DNA of 64,000 nt, from contig JAGHAM010000036.1 in assembly GCA_021161465.1 (NCBI GenBank), forward strand, positions 1 through 64,000, read 5' to 3'. The position numbers were made by a program, and so were the translations under genes. Below are positions 46,228-54,462 of this stretch, piece by piece. Each line of letters begins with the position of its first letter. Position 1 is the stretch's first letter. The stretch comes from Candidatus Iainarchaeum sp. GTDB taxonomy: Archaea; B1Sed10-29; WALL01; JAGHAM01. The notes beneath the pieces are model-generated. The model did not search any database, was not told where the DNA came from, and saw nothing but the letters and a program-made list of their open reading frames with translations.

Positions 46228-46756
46228 TGAGTTAGTGCACGAGAGCATAGAGGTTAGGAAGGGTCTAACTAGTGGGAATCATCTATCCTATGTTGTTGTT
46301 AAAAAGGAGCCAGAGGGATTTCTTAAAGGCATTGAAAACAAGGAGCTCGAAAGACAGGTTGCCAACTACATAAAGGAAAAGAAACTGGGACAAGTTGACA
46401 TTGAATTTAGGAGAGTGAAGGAGTTGGTTAAAGCCCCCAACCCTAACAAGAGGCTCACGCCAAGTGAGGTAAGGAGATTAGGGCTTAATGAGGGTGACCT
46501 CGTTGCCGAAATAACTGATTTTTTCCCACTTCACGATGTACCTAACGAATACTATCATAGACACTTTGAGCATGGGATGCATGTTGGTGACAAGGTGCTT
46601 GATAAGATTCTAACCAACTTAAAGGAAAAACACAAAATAAAAGCAGTTTTTGCAGACACACGGATGGAAAAAATGCAAGGGTTGCTAGAGTCCAGGGGCT
46701 TCAAAAGGGGGAGGAAGGGTACTGAGAGGGAACATGTATTTGTGAGGAGATTATAA
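46202..46756 (+). CDS. hypothetical protein, first of a tandem paralogous pair
   Basis: A 184-residue basic alpha/beta protein. It shares an order of motifs with the gene at 46833: a start like ISELVHESIEVRKGLTSGN, a FLKGIENKELERQV block, KEKKLGQVDIEFRRVKEL, then EHGMHVGDKVLDKILTNLKE and a final KMQGLLESRGFKRGRK. The last part resembles the closing strand-helix of GNAT acyltransferases (x-x-L-L-E-x-x-G-F), which is a guess. It overlaps taw1 by 26 bases, so it is translated from the same message. Function unknown. Confidence 0.6.
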   Translation: MSKKPKNISELVHESIEVRKGLTSGNHLSYVVVKKEPEGFLKGIENKELERQVANYIKEKKLGQVDIEFRRVKELVKAPNPNKRLTPSEVRRLGLNEGDLVAEITDFFPLHDVPNEYYHRHFEHGMHVGDKVLDKILTNLKEKHKIKAVFADTRMEKMQGLLESRGFKRGRKGTEREHVFVRRL

Positions 46757-46832
46757 CCAGACAGAACAATGTGCTTCGTGCCCGGCGTTATTATATACCT
46801 AAAAAGCGTAAAAATTATACGGTGTTTTAATC

Positions 46833-47540
46833 ATGGAAAAACCAAGAGGGCGCGTCCGGGAAAAATTGGGGAAAGCAGGCAGGACCATAAAGAAAATCAT
46901 AGAGCCTGTCCACTTCGATGAGCCAGTGAATAGTATAGATTCTAGGGCAAAGATTGGACAGATTAAAAAGAAACCAAAGAAATACGAATCATTTAGGGAG
47001 CTTGTGGAGGATAACATAATAATTAAGAAATCATACCCATCTCACTCTAATACATACCTTAGATTTGATGTTTTCAAGAAGAAGGCCAGCGGAGATTTTG
47101 TTAAAGGCGCGTCAGAAAAAAGATTGAAAACTGTTTTGGATAAAATGAAAGTGCACCTAGGCGAAAAAAAGTTAGGTAGTGTGGGTGTAGAATATGGTCT
47201 TTTGTCATCTTTTGGGGATATTATCCACGAGGAAGGAAAGAAAGCTGGATTGGGGGGTCTGGATAAGGTTGCCAAGATAGACTGGTTCCGCCCGTCACAC
47301 AGAATCAACAAACTATCCCGCAAGGAGATAATCAGAGAAAAAGTCCTCGATGAGATAATAAAGTTTATGCGAAATGAGCATGAAATCCGAAGAATTCACA
47401 TTATAAATCCTCCTGAAGATTTAGTGGAACTTGCTGAGAAAAAAGGCTTTAAGGAGCTCAAACCAAGCGGAGATGTCCGCATAATGGTCAAGGACTTCAA
47501 GAAACGAAAGCAGAAACAAGAGCTGAACTGGTTCCACTAG
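46833..47540 (+). CDS. hypothetical protein, second of a tandem paralogous pair
   Basis: A 235-residue basic protein similar in layout to the gene at 46202: YESFRELVEDNIIIKKSYPS, DFVKGASEKRLKTVLDKMKV, LGEKKLGSVGVEYGLLSSFG, HRINKLSRKEIIREKVLDEI and a final EDLVELAEKKGFKELK. It has a longer basic N-terminus of about 50 residues (KPRGRVREKLGKAGRTIKKI), perhaps for binding RNA or DNA. A promoter of its own is likely, with TATA-like TTATATAC at 46790. Function unknown; the duplication suggests a lineage-specific family. Confidence 0.6.
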   Translation: MEKPRGRVREKLGKAGRTIKKIIEPVHFDEPVNSIDSRAKIGQIKKKPKKYESFRELVEDNIIIKKSYPSHSNTYLRFDVFKKKASGDFVKGASEKRLKTVLDKMKVHLGEKKLGSVGVEYGLLSSFGDIIHEEGKKAGLGGLDKVAKIDWFRPSHRINKLSRKEIIREKVLDEIIKFMRNEHEIRRIHIINPPEDLVELAEKKGFKELKPSGDVRIMVKDFKKRKQKQELNWFH

Positions 47541-47556
47541 CTGGGTAATCATACAG

Positions 47557-48183
47557 TTAAACTTCTATCCCTTCTCCCGGACTGAGTACTAGGGCATTTT
47601 CTGTTTTTATGTCCTGTTTGCTGTAGCTTGCAATTGCAGGGAGTGTCCCGTAATGCATTGGTATGAAGTGCTTTGGTTTTATGATTCCAACAGCCCTCTC
47701 GGCTTCTGTTAAGTCCATAGTGTAGACCCCACCAACTGGTAGGAATGCATAATCAATGCCTTTTTCAGCAAGAGAGCTCATTTCAGGGATGATGTCTGTG
47801 TCACCTGCATGGTATACTTTTTTGCCTTCCAACGTCAGTATGTAGCCAACACCAAACCCCTTTGGGTGGAATTTCTTGTTTACGTTGTACGCTGGAATGC
47901 TCTCGACTGAGAACCAGTCAAACGATTTAGTTTCACTTTGTCCAATAACTTGCGGTTTGTACCCGGAAAGCTCTTTTTCACAGCTCTCTGGGCAGATTAT
48001 GATTGTGTCGTTTTTGTAGACCTGGCTTATCTTGTCTTTATCCAAGTGGTCAAAATGCGGATGTGTTATAAGAATTACATCCGCCTTCTCACTGTAGTCC
48101 CCCTCCCAATAGGGATCAATGTAAACGGTCCTATCACCCGACTTTAAGCGTATGGAAGCATGCCCAATCCATTTCAGTAGCAT
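47557..48183 (-). CDS. metallo-beta-lactamase fold hydrolase, UPF0173 type
   Basis: A 208-residue metal-dependent hydrolase. The metal-binding motif HPHFDHLD (THPHFDHLDKDKISQV) is in place, with KVYHAGDTDIIPEMSSLAEK, PVGGVYTMDLTEAERAVGII and KPKHFIPMHYGT near the end. This is the UPF0173 (YtkL-like) branch, close in fold to UlaG lactonases and the RNase Z group; its substrate is unknown. It starts MLLKWIGHASIRLKSGDRTV, as expected for the family. Eight bases downstream of a small basic gene on the same strand. Confidence 0.9.
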   Translation of the reverse strand: MLLKWIGHASIRLKSGDRTVYIDPYWEGDYSEKADVILITHPHFDHLDKDKISQVYKNDTIIICPESCEKELSGYKPQVIGQSETKSFDWFSVESIPAYNVNKKFHPKGFGVGYILTLEGKKVYHAGDTDIIPEMSSLAEKGIDYAFLPVGGVYTMDLTEAERAVGIIKPKHFIPMHYGTLPAIASYSKQDIKTENALVLSPGEGIEV

Positions 48184-48191
48184 ACCCTCAC

Positions 48192-48377
48192 CTAAGATGC
48201 CTTTCCTTTTTTCCCTTTCTTGGTTTTCTTTACTGGTGCTTCTGGCTTGGCAGGCTCCATTCTTATCCTTGCCATATCAGTTATGACGTCTGGTATTGGC
48301 TTGTCATATTTGTATGCGAGCTCAATTATCTTTAGCTTTACTTCCATTAGCCTTAGCTCCATTTCAGATTCATCCAT
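48192..48377 (-). CDS. small protein with a lysine-rich tail
   Basis: A 61-residue protein: an acidic to neutral helix (MELRLMEVKLKIIELAYKYD) followed by a short loop and a strongly basic tail (VKKTKKGKKGKAS). GAGGTGA seven bases before the ATG supports translation. It sits between thyX (13 bases) and the metallo-hydrolase (8 bases), probably one operon. The shape suggests a nucleic-acid or ribosome-associated peptide, but no family is recognised. Confidence 0.6.
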   Translation of the reverse strand: MDESEMELRLMEVKLKIIELAYKYDKPIPDVITDMARIRMEPAKPEAPVKKTKKGKKGKAS

Positions 48378-48390
48378 AATCTCACCTCAT

Positions 48391-49083
48391 TTATTTTTTT
48401 GCCGAAGCAAACAGTGGCTCATCGTTTCTTGGTGTTCCACACGTAAACTTCCCTTCTGGGCAGGGACCGCGAATACATGGTGGCCCTGCTTTTTCAAATA
48501 TTACTGGGGCGACTTTCTTCACCTCGGCCAACATTGCGTCGGCCAGTTGCCTTATTTCCCACTGCGCGCGGTAGCAACACCTCAAGGTGAAGAAGTGAAG
48601 AAGACTCCTGGCGTTCATTGTCACAACGATACTTGTATGAGTTGCATTCGGTAAGACGTATCTTGCATCCTCAGCAGGTATGCCCTGCTCAAGCAGATTT
48701 TTATAGCTCTCAAAGCTATTGTCTATTGTTTCTTTGTAGGCTTTTAACAGCTCGGGGTTCTCCTTTATGGTGTCAGGAATGGTATAATTTCCCTCACCAA
48801 GCTTAACATACCTCTGGCTTTGTTGCGTGTAGGAAGCCAGCCTATGCCTTACCAACTCGTGAGTCACCACCCTCGATACTCCACTTATGTTGAAGGTGAA
48901 GCTTGCATGCTCTATGACAGAAAGGTGCCCTCTTGATATAATATTCCTCAGGACCCGCTCAACCCTCTTCCTGTCGAGATTTTTAAACATCTCATCGTCA
49001 AGCTTCTCATGAGTGCTCGCGTATGCTGCTACTGCGCAGGTCCTCTCTGGATCAGGCGTGTAGTTGATTAGCTCCACATGCAT
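48391..49083 (-). CDS. thyX: flavin-dependent thymidylate synthase
   Basis: A 230-residue FAD-dependent enzyme that makes dTMP from dUMP with methylene-tetrahydrofolate. The signature RHRx7S is ELVRHRLASYTQQSQRYVKL (RHR at 79-81, Ser 89). Also visible are ISRGHLSVIEHASFTFNISG and the C-terminal helix HFFTLRCCYRAQWEIRQLAD with the dUMP-binding arginine. The last 25 residues with four cysteines (CIRGPCPEGKFTCG) are an extra tail. With the dUTPase and dCMP deaminase also encoded here, the dTMP route is covered. It abuts the serA gene with two bases between. Confidence 0.96.
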   Translation of the reverse strand: MHVELINYTPDPERTCAVAAYASTHEKLDDEMFKNLDRKRVERVLRNIISRGHLSVIEHASFTFNISGVSRVVTHELVRHRLASYTQQSQRYVKLGEGNYTIPDTIKENPELLKAYKETIDNSFESYKNLLEQGIPAEDARYVLPNATHTSIVVTMNARSLLHFFTLRCCYRAQWEIRQLADAMLAEVKKVAPVIFEKAGPPCIRGPCPEGKFTCGTPRNDEPLFASAKK

Positions 49084-49085
49084 TT

Positions 49086-50057
49086 TTATTTCTCCTTAAT
49101 TGTGTTAATGCCATTAACACTGTTTATTATTTCCCCTTTTTCAAGGGCGTCCATAATCTGCTTGGCTATCTCTGTGCCAACTCTTTCCTGGGCTTCTATA
49201 GTTGACGCTCCAAGGTGCGGCGTCATGAGCACATTCTCAAGCCCAACCAGGGGAGAGTTTGTTGGTGGCTCTTTCTCCCAGACATCTATAGCAGCACCAG
49301 CAACCTTGCCGGATTTGATGGCTTCTGCAAGAGCTGCTTCATTTATTAGGCCCCCTCTTGCAGCGTTTATTATCCTGACGCCTTCTTTCATAATATCAAA
49401 CTGCTCCCTATCCAGTGTGTTTCTGGTTTCCGGAACCAGCTTAAGGCACATCACTATGAAATCAGACTTTCTGCAGATTTCATCAAGGGTTGCTTTTGTT
49501 ACCCCCCTTTCCAATAGTTCCTCTTTACTTCTAAATGCATCATAACCAATTACATTCATGGACAGACCTCTGGCAATTCTGGCTACTATGCTGCCAACAT
49601 GGCCAATCCCAATTATACCCAATGTCTTGTCCTTGACCTCAACACCAACAAAACGCTTTCTGTCCCATTCGCCCTTAAGCATGGACATGTGAGCCTTGTG
49701 GATGTTTCTTGCGAGTGCCAGCATCAGTGCTATGCTATGCTCTGCCGCGCTGTTGATGTTCCCTAAAGGGACATTCATCACAGGGATGCCTCTCCCCTTA
49801 GCGGTTTCACAATCAATGTTGTCGACTCCAACCCCTGCCCTGCCAATCACTTTAAGTTTTTCGCCAGCTTCTATAATTCTCTTTGTGACTTTGGTGCCAC
49901 TCCTAACTACCAGTGCGTCGTAGTTCTTAATCTCAGCCACAAGCTCGTCCTCGCTGAGCCCTGTTTTCATTTCAACATCAAAATTAGGGTTTGATTTAAA
50001 GAGCTCTATGGCTTTGTTCGTGAGCTTATCGCTAACTAAAACCTTAAATACCATCAT
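49086..50057 (-). CDS. serA: D-3-phosphoglycerate dehydrogenase (short form)
   Basis: A 323-residue NAD-dependent 2-hydroxyacid dehydrogenase. It has the two domains of the family: KVLVSDKLTNKAIELFKSNP and DALVVRSGTKVTKRIIEAGE, and then the nucleotide fold LGIIGIGHVGSIVARIARGL. The catalytic residues are in AGVGVDNIDCE, RIINAARGGLINEAALAEAI and VLMTPHLGASTIEAQERVGT. It lacks the ASB and ACT domains, so no serine feedback through ACT. Its ATG overlaps the aminotransferase stop. Next to it are a class V aminotransferase and DUF1015, a serine-metabolism cluster. Confidence 0.9.
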   Translation of the reverse strand: MMVFKVLVSDKLTNKAIELFKSNPNFDVEMKTGLSEDELVAEIKNYDALVVRSGTKVTKRIIEAGEKLKVIGRAGVGVDNIDCETAKGRGIPVMNVPLGNINSAAEHSIALMLALARNIHKAHMSMLKGEWDRKRFVGVEVKDKTLGIIGIGHVGSIVARIARGLSMNVIGYDAFRSKEELLERGVTKATLDEICRKSDFIVMCLKLVPETRNTLDREQFDIMKEGVRIINAARGGLINEAALAEAIKSGKVAGAAIDVWEKEPPTNSPLVGLENVLMTPHLGASTIEAQERVGTEIAKQIMDALEKGEIINSVNGINTIKEK

Positions 50058-51157
50058 GCACCACCAACTTTAGGAAAAACCTCTTCATACGCGCCAAACA
50101 ACGTGTCCAGATCTTCCTCCGTAGTGTCGCCCATGTGAGCTATCCTAAAAGTCATCGGTTTTCCAGCATCAGCAAGTTTGTTGTTCAGTTTCCTGTAACC
50201 AGAGTCCACGGAGAAGCCCCTTTCACCCATGAGCTCTTTCATCTTGCTCAAGTCCATGCCTTTGGTGTCAGAGAAGCAACTTACGGTTACCGATTCGTAG
50301 CCAGTCTCTGGGAACAGCTCAAAGCCAAGTTTCTTTCCCCACTTTCTGGTTTTCTCTGCAAGTCGCTCATGCCGTTTGAATCTGTTTTCCAACCCTTCTT
50401 CCAACATTCTATCAAGCTGGTATTTCAGTGCATACAGGTGACTAACCGAAGGCGTATACGGTGTATTATCTTTGTCGTACATCTTCTTCAACTCAAGCAG
50501 GTCGAAGTAATAACCTCTTCCCGGGATTTGTTTTGCCCGTTCAAGAGCCTTCTCGGACACGGAAGCCAGCGCAATCCCTGGAGGCAGGGCAAGCGCCTTC
50601 TGTGAGCTGGTTATGCACATATCTATGCCTAGTTTGTCAACCTCTATCTTAGCTCCACCTAAAGAACTTACAGCATCCACGAGGAACATAACATCAGGAT
50701 AGTTCTTGACAACTTCTGATATCTCCTCAAGATGGTGCATAACCCCAGTTGAGGTTTCGTTGTGAGTCACGCAAATTGCATCGAATTCACCAGTAGAGAG
50801 CTTTTCTTCAATCATATCTGGCTTGATGGCTTTCCCCCAGTCCACCTCAAGCTTCTCAGCTTCCTTTCCGCAGCGGATGGCTATGTTGTACCATTTGTCA
50901 GAGAAGGACCCACAAACGCAGTTTAAGACCTTCTTGCCAACGAGGTTCCTCATAGCTGCCTCCATAAATCCACTTCCACTTGATGTGGAAACCATCACAG
51001 GATTTTCGGTGTAGAAAAGCTGCTTCAGCTTGCCCTTAACATCATGGAACAGCTCGGCGAACTCCTTTGTTCTGTGTCCCACTAAAGGTGTAGACATCTT
51101 CTCCAAAACATCCTTTCTCACCTCTACAGGTCCAGGAATGTAAAGTATTTTGTGCAT
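50054..51157 (-). CDS. class V aminotransferase (serine/alanine-glyoxylate type)
   Basis: A 367-residue PLP enzyme of the serine-pyruvate/alanine-glyoxylate and phosphoserine aminotransferase superfamily. It starts KILYIPGPVEVRKDVLEKMS, has VSTSSGSGFMEAAMRNLVGK for the cofactor phosphate, CVTHNETSTGVMHHLEEISE, the PLP aspartate in LVDAVSSLGGAKIEV and the lysine in CITSSQKALALPPG. Beside serA it probably converts phosphohydroxypyruvate to phosphoserine, or handles glyoxylate/serine. Four bases overlap serA. The stop of DUF1015 is 21 bases upstream. Confidence 0.87.
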   Translation of the reverse strand: MHKILYIPGPVEVRKDVLEKMSTPLVGHRTKEFAELFHDVKGKLKQLFYTENPVMVSTSSGSGFMEAAMRNLVGKKVLNCVCGSFSDKWYNIAIRCGKEAEKLEVDWGKAIKPDMIEEKLSTGEFDAICVTHNETSTGVMHHLEEISEVVKNYPDVMFLVDAVSSLGGAKIEVDKLGIDMCITSSQKALALPPGIALASVSEKALERAKQIPGRGYYFDLLELKKMYDKDNTPYTPSVSHLYALKYQLDRMLEEGLENRFKRHERLAEKTRKWGKKLGFELFPETGYESVTVSCFSDTKGMDLSKMKELMGERGFSVDSGYRKLNNKLADAGKPMTFRIAHMGDTTEEDLDTLFGAYEEVFPKVGGA

Positions 51158-51178
51158 CGATACCCCCCAGCGTGATTA

Positions 51179-52411
51179 TTATTTCAAACTATACTTATAT
51201 AAGAATATGCCACTGAGCAATTTTGGCCAGAAATAGGTTGACTTCTGTGGCATGGCTATCTCCGGGTTTTTAATCCCGGCATCCGCCACCTCTTTTAATT
51301 CGTAGAACTCTACTGGTGCGAGTGAGACAGCGAACTGGTAATCGCCCTTGTCCACCAGCTTTTTCATGTTCTTAAGCCCTTCCTCGTTGCCAGGGAAATA
51401 GTTAAAGTAGTGCTTATCCTTGAGCTTATCGGGGGATAAACCTAACTCTGGGAAGAGAATATGTTCCTGAAGGATGCTTGTGTCCAGGCGCGCCACAGCG
51501 TCCCCCCTTACCTGTTCAAGCAGACTCTCCCTGGCGCTTAGCTTTGTAGCCTTATCCTTGAAATAAAAGATGAATGAGCGCTTCTCAGGAATTTTTAGCC
51601 CGTCAGTAGGTGTAATTTCAAATTTGCCTTCTAGCCGTTTGGGGAAATTCTCAAGCTTTTCCTCTGGGACCCCCCCAACCACCCTGTCATATGGCAGTAT
51701 CTTCGCGCTTTCGGAAGGAGAGATGTATGTCTGCACATACTTCTGGCCCATCACGAGCGCGCAGTGATAGCGGTGGTGGCCATCAGCTATGTAAACATTC
51801 TCCCTGGCTATGAGGTCGTGGATTCTTCTTCCAGGGGGCGAGTTTTCTGGAATTCTCCACACACTGTTTGTTATCCCGTCCATGTCGGAAGTTCTTTCAA
51901 AATCCGTGGCGAATGAGCAAAGCGGTTTCAGGGTTGAAATCTCGTTAAGAGTTTCAAGTAGGTCCTCATTTTTGTCTTCAACTACTCCAAAAACAACACC
52001 GACCTGGTAGCCTAGCGCTTCTCTGAGTTTCTTCCTGTCTGTTACCTTGTTGTCGAAAGTTTTCTCGTGCCTGACGACTTTACCCTCTGAGTAGTCCGAG
52101 ACTTCAAGGGCGAGCATCACACCTATGCGCGACCCACTTTCAAATTCCTGTTTGTAAACGTAATAGCATGGCTCGTCATCCTCAACCAGAAGATTTTGTT
52201 TTTTGAATTCTTCAAGTGCTGCACGCGCGTTTTCATACCTGGCTTCCCCCTCTCCTTTTGGCCTTAGATGTATGTGGATAAGGTTTTTCCTTGATGAGAG
52301 AACTTCATAAAGCTTGCTGTCGTGCGAGATGACATCATAAGGTGGCGCGACGAACTCGGATATGGCATTCTCTGATGGCCTCAGCCCGATTAAGCCTTTA
52401 TTTTCTGGCAT
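51179..52411 (-). CDS. DUF1015 family protein, possible serine kinase
   Basis: A 410-residue protein of the DUF1015 family. Motifs: PENKGLIGLRPSENAISEFV, APPYDVISHDSKLYEVLSSR, FVYKQEF-type strand VYKQEFESGSRIGVMLALEV, and NVYIADGHHRYHCALVMGQK, the family's DGHHRY signature. The family is related in fold to ParB/sulfiredoxin-type proteins and the archaeal SerK/SbnI serine kinases, and is frequently placed beside serA. A serine-phosphorylating role here is inference from that and from the neighbouring genes. GGGGGAT lies before the ATG at 52411; the upstream frame to 52456 is not used. Confidence 0.85.
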   Translation of the reverse strand: MPENKGLIGLRPSENAISEFVAPPYDVISHDSKLYEVLSSRKNLIHIHLRPKGEGEARYENARAALEEFKKQNLLVEDDEPCYYVYKQEFESGSRIGVMLALEVSDYSEGKVVRHEKTFDNKVTDRKKLREALGYQVGVVFGVVEDKNEDLLETLNEISTLKPLCSFATDFERTSDMDGITNSVWRIPENSPPGRRIHDLIARENVYIADGHHRYHCALVMGQKYVQTYISPSESAKILPYDRVVGGVPEEKLENFPKRLEGKFEITPTDGLKIPEKRSFIFYFKDKATKLSARESLLEQVRGDAVARLDTSILQEHILFPELGLSPDKLKDKHYFNYFPGNEEGLKNMKKLVDKGDYQFAVSLAPVEFYELKEVADAGIKNPEIAMPQKSTYFWPKLLSGIFLYKYSLK

Positions 52412-52539
52412 GCTATCCCCCATCCACAGCGCTAACCTTTTAAGAGCCCAGTGCATAAAAATGAAACGGTGAGGCGTTCCAACTTTTTCTTAAGTACCAA
52501 AAATGTTAGATTTTTATATGTTCAAAAACGCAAACCAGA

Positions 52540-52971
52540 ATGATGCATAGAGACACTGCTAAGCTTATAGGGGGCCTTATACTACTTCTTGTTAGTATTT
52601 ATTTTATTCTTTATCTTGGATACTTTGTATATGGAGTCAAAGAGGCATTGGCTTTTCTCCAATTTTTGTTTGTGGTGATGGTCCTACTACTCATTCCTTT
52701 TTTTCATTTGCTTTTGATGAGATTACTGCGCTTGTCTTTTCATTTTTTTGAAAAATATATCCATAAAAAGAACCCAAAAATTACTAAATACAAAGCCAAA
52801 AAATGTACTGCGATGTATTCCTTCTTCTTACTTGGATTTCTGATACTCTTCCTTTCTTATTTTTTTAGAAATGATTGGTGGAGGGCAACTCTACTTATTA
52901 CAATAGCAACAGTTTTATTTGGCATCGGTATTGGCATGGCTTCGCCAACCGATTGGCTGGAGGACTTTTAA
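52540..52971 (+). CDS. hypothetical membrane protein, first of a pair
   Basis: A 143-residue protein with four hydrophobic helices (LIGGLILLLVSIYFILYLGY; LAFLQFLFVVMVLLLIPFFH; YSFFLLGFLILFLSYFF; ATLLITIATVLFGIGIGMAS) and a charged basic loop between the second and third. No motif is recognised. TTTTTATATG about 27 bases before the ATG supports a leaderless start. Directly followed, with no gap, by a second small membrane protein gene, so they are cotranscribed and may form a complex. Codon use and A/T richness stand out from the neighbours. Confidence 0.6.
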   Translation: MMHRDTAKLIGGLILLLVSIYFILYLGYFVYGVKEALAFLQFLFVVMVLLLIPFFHLLLMRLLRLSFHFFEKYIHKKNPKITKYKAKKCTAMYSFFLLGFLILFLSYFFRNDWWRATLLITIATVLFGIGIGMASPTDWLEDF

Positions 52972-53505
52972 ATGAAAAAAACCGAACTCATGAATAAAAA
53001 ATTGGAGATAATTGGGATTTATGTTCTTATAATGAGTGCCTGGACATACTCTTCATCTATTTTACTCTCTCTAGTTAGTTTTTTATATAATAAACAGCAG
53101 GACAAGATAATTGCCTATAGCGGGATAGCTTTGATTCCACTTGCGATTATTGTTTCTTCATTGCTAATCGTTTTTAGTATCCATATATTAAGTTATAAAA
53201 AAGAACCGAAGCTGTGGTTTTACAAGTTTAAAACTCAGAAATACTTTATGAGTTTCATGATGGGGGTAGCTCTCCTTACACTCTCCTTCACCGCTTTTTC
53301 TCTTTTTGGTCTTTTATTGTTCTTTCTTGCTAATACACAACACATCGTACATTTCATAAACGTAGGCCTCTCTGTTTTTCTATTCTTTTTCTATCCTTTT
53401 AGCATCCTATTAGGATTGTTAACCTTCTCGTTGTTCTCAGAAGCTCTTGGCGAGTCGATACCTGATTTTATAAAAAAATTGAAAGGTAAAATAAAAAAGA
53501 GTTGA
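52972..53505 (+). CDS. hypothetical membrane protein, second of a pair
   Basis: A 177-residue protein with about four to five membrane helices (IGIYVLIMSAWTYSSSILLS; GIALIPLAIIVSSLLIVFSI; FMMGVALLTLSFTAFSLFGL; NVGLSVFLFFFYPFSILLGL) and a basic C-terminus (DFIKKLKGKIKKS). The start codon begins right after the stop of the first gene. I do not recognise a family. Low G+C and lack of motifs suggest a lineage-specific pair. It is followed by a zinc-ribbon gene within six bases. Confidence 0.6.
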   Translation: MKKTELMNKKLEIIGIYVLIMSAWTYSSSILLSLVSFLYNKQQDKIIAYSGIALIPLAIIVSSLLIVFSIHILSYKKEPKLWFYKFKTQKYFMSFMMGVALLTLSFTAFSLFGLLLFFLANTQHIVHFINVGLSVFLFFFYPFSILLGLLTFSLFSEALGESIPDFIKKLKGKIKKS

Positions 53506-53510
53506 TATGT

Positions 53511-53690
53511 ATGTGGTCGTTTTCTAAGAAGAAGGATGAGAAAGGCGTCAAGGAAGAGGTAAGTGAAAGCGCGCAGGGGCATGAGTGCGCGGCCTGCGGG
53601 AAACCTGGCGCGGATAAAAAGTATGGCGGGCAGTGGTGGCACAAAAAATGCCTGAGGAAATTAAGAAAGCAGGCTAAGGGCATGGTTTGA
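53511..53690 (+). CDS. small zinc-binding protein
   Basis: A 59-residue protein with a candidate zinc knuckle HECAACGKPGADKKYGGQWW followed by HKKC: two cysteines (CxxC), a WWHKKC pair of His/Cys. The N-terminus (MWSFSKKKDEKG) and C-terminus (LRKLRKQAKGMV) are basic. The ATG at 53511 is preferred to the in-frame TTG at 53502. It may bind nucleic acid or act as an adaptor. Similar short WWH-x-x-C proteins occur in archaea, but I cannot name one. Confidence 0.65.
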   Translation: MWSFSKKKDEKGVKEEVSESAQGHECAACGKPGADKKYGGQWWHKKCLRKLRKQAKGMV

Positions 53691-53738
53691 TTTCGCCGAG
53701 GAAACATATTAATAGTTTTACCAACAAAATTAACGCTA

Positions 53739-54212
53739 ATGGAAACGGCGCATGAAACTAAACCAAAGAAGCGGATAGATGCAGACCACTATTTCATGAA
53801 GATAGCGGAAGTCGTTAAGGAACGGTCTACATGCCTGCGCGACCAGGTTGGAGCAGTTCTTGTGAGGGATAAGCACATAATATCCACAGGCTACAACGGC
53901 GCTCCTTCGGGGCTACCCCACTGCACCGATATTGGTTATTGCATAAGGGAGCGGCTTGGTGTTCCCTCAGGCGAGAGGCATGAGCTGTCAAGAGGAGTCC
54001 ACGCCGAGCAAAACGCAATTATACAGGCAGCACTCCACGGTGTCAGCACCGAGAACTCAACACTGTACTGCACGCATTCACCTTGCTCTGTTTGTGCCAA
54101 GATGTTGATAAATGCAAAGGTAAAAAGAGTGGTTTACAAGAGACACTACCCAGATAAAATGGCATTTGATTACTTCAAGCAGGCTGGTGTTGAAGTTGTG
54201 CATCTGGACTAA
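53739..54212 (+). CDS. dCMP deaminase family protein
   Basis: A 157-residue zinc deaminase turning dCMP into dUMP for ThyX. The zinc site is HAEQNAI (His 88, Glu 90) and SPCSVCAKM (Cys 116 and 119). The N-terminal part has [20 protein letters not shown] and [14 protein letters not shown], and the inserted [20 protein letters not shown] holds additional metal or allosteric residues typical of ComEB-type dCMP deaminases. A TATA-like ATATTAATA lies about 31 bases before the ATG. Full length. Confidence 0.92.
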   Translation: METAHETKPKKRIDADHYFMKIAEVVKERSTCLRDQVGAVLVRDKHIISTGYNGAPSGLPHCTDIGYCIRERLGVPSGERHELSRGVHAEQNAIIQAALHGVSTENSTLYCTHSPCSVCAKMLINAKVKRVVYKRHYPDKMAFDYFKQAGVEVVHLD

Positions 54213-54252
54213 CACAATCTGCTTTAAATATAACTAACACGAATATAGTTTT

Positions 54253-54453
54253 ATGGAAAAAAGACGTTGTTTGTTCACGAAGTATGAGTTTGAGATAGGT
54301 GTTGTTACACTCCCTGCTCATCTTGTCGTCCTTAGTGTGGGAATTATATTGTTCAGCACACCAATAGGTAAACTAGTTGCTGTTTTGAGTTTAGTTGGGG
54401 CTCTAGCAGCAGTGAACTCATTGATTCATGGCGCTAAAGAAATCAAATTTTGA
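54253..54453 (+). CDS. small membrane protein
   Basis: A 66-residue protein with a short basic N-terminus (MEKRRCLFTKYEF) and two hydrophobic helices (GVVTLPAHLVVLSVGIILF; GKLVAVLSLVGALAAVNSLI) ending GAKEIKF. TTTAAATATAA about 28 bases upstream of the ATG points to leaderless transcription. No known family. It is upstream of a radical SAM gene by nine bases and could be cotranscribed. Confidence 0.55.
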   Translation: MEKRRCLFTKYEFEIGVVTLPAHLVVLSVGIILFSTPIGKLVAVLSLVGALAAVNSLIHGAKEIKF

Positions 54454-54462
54454 GTTGGGATT

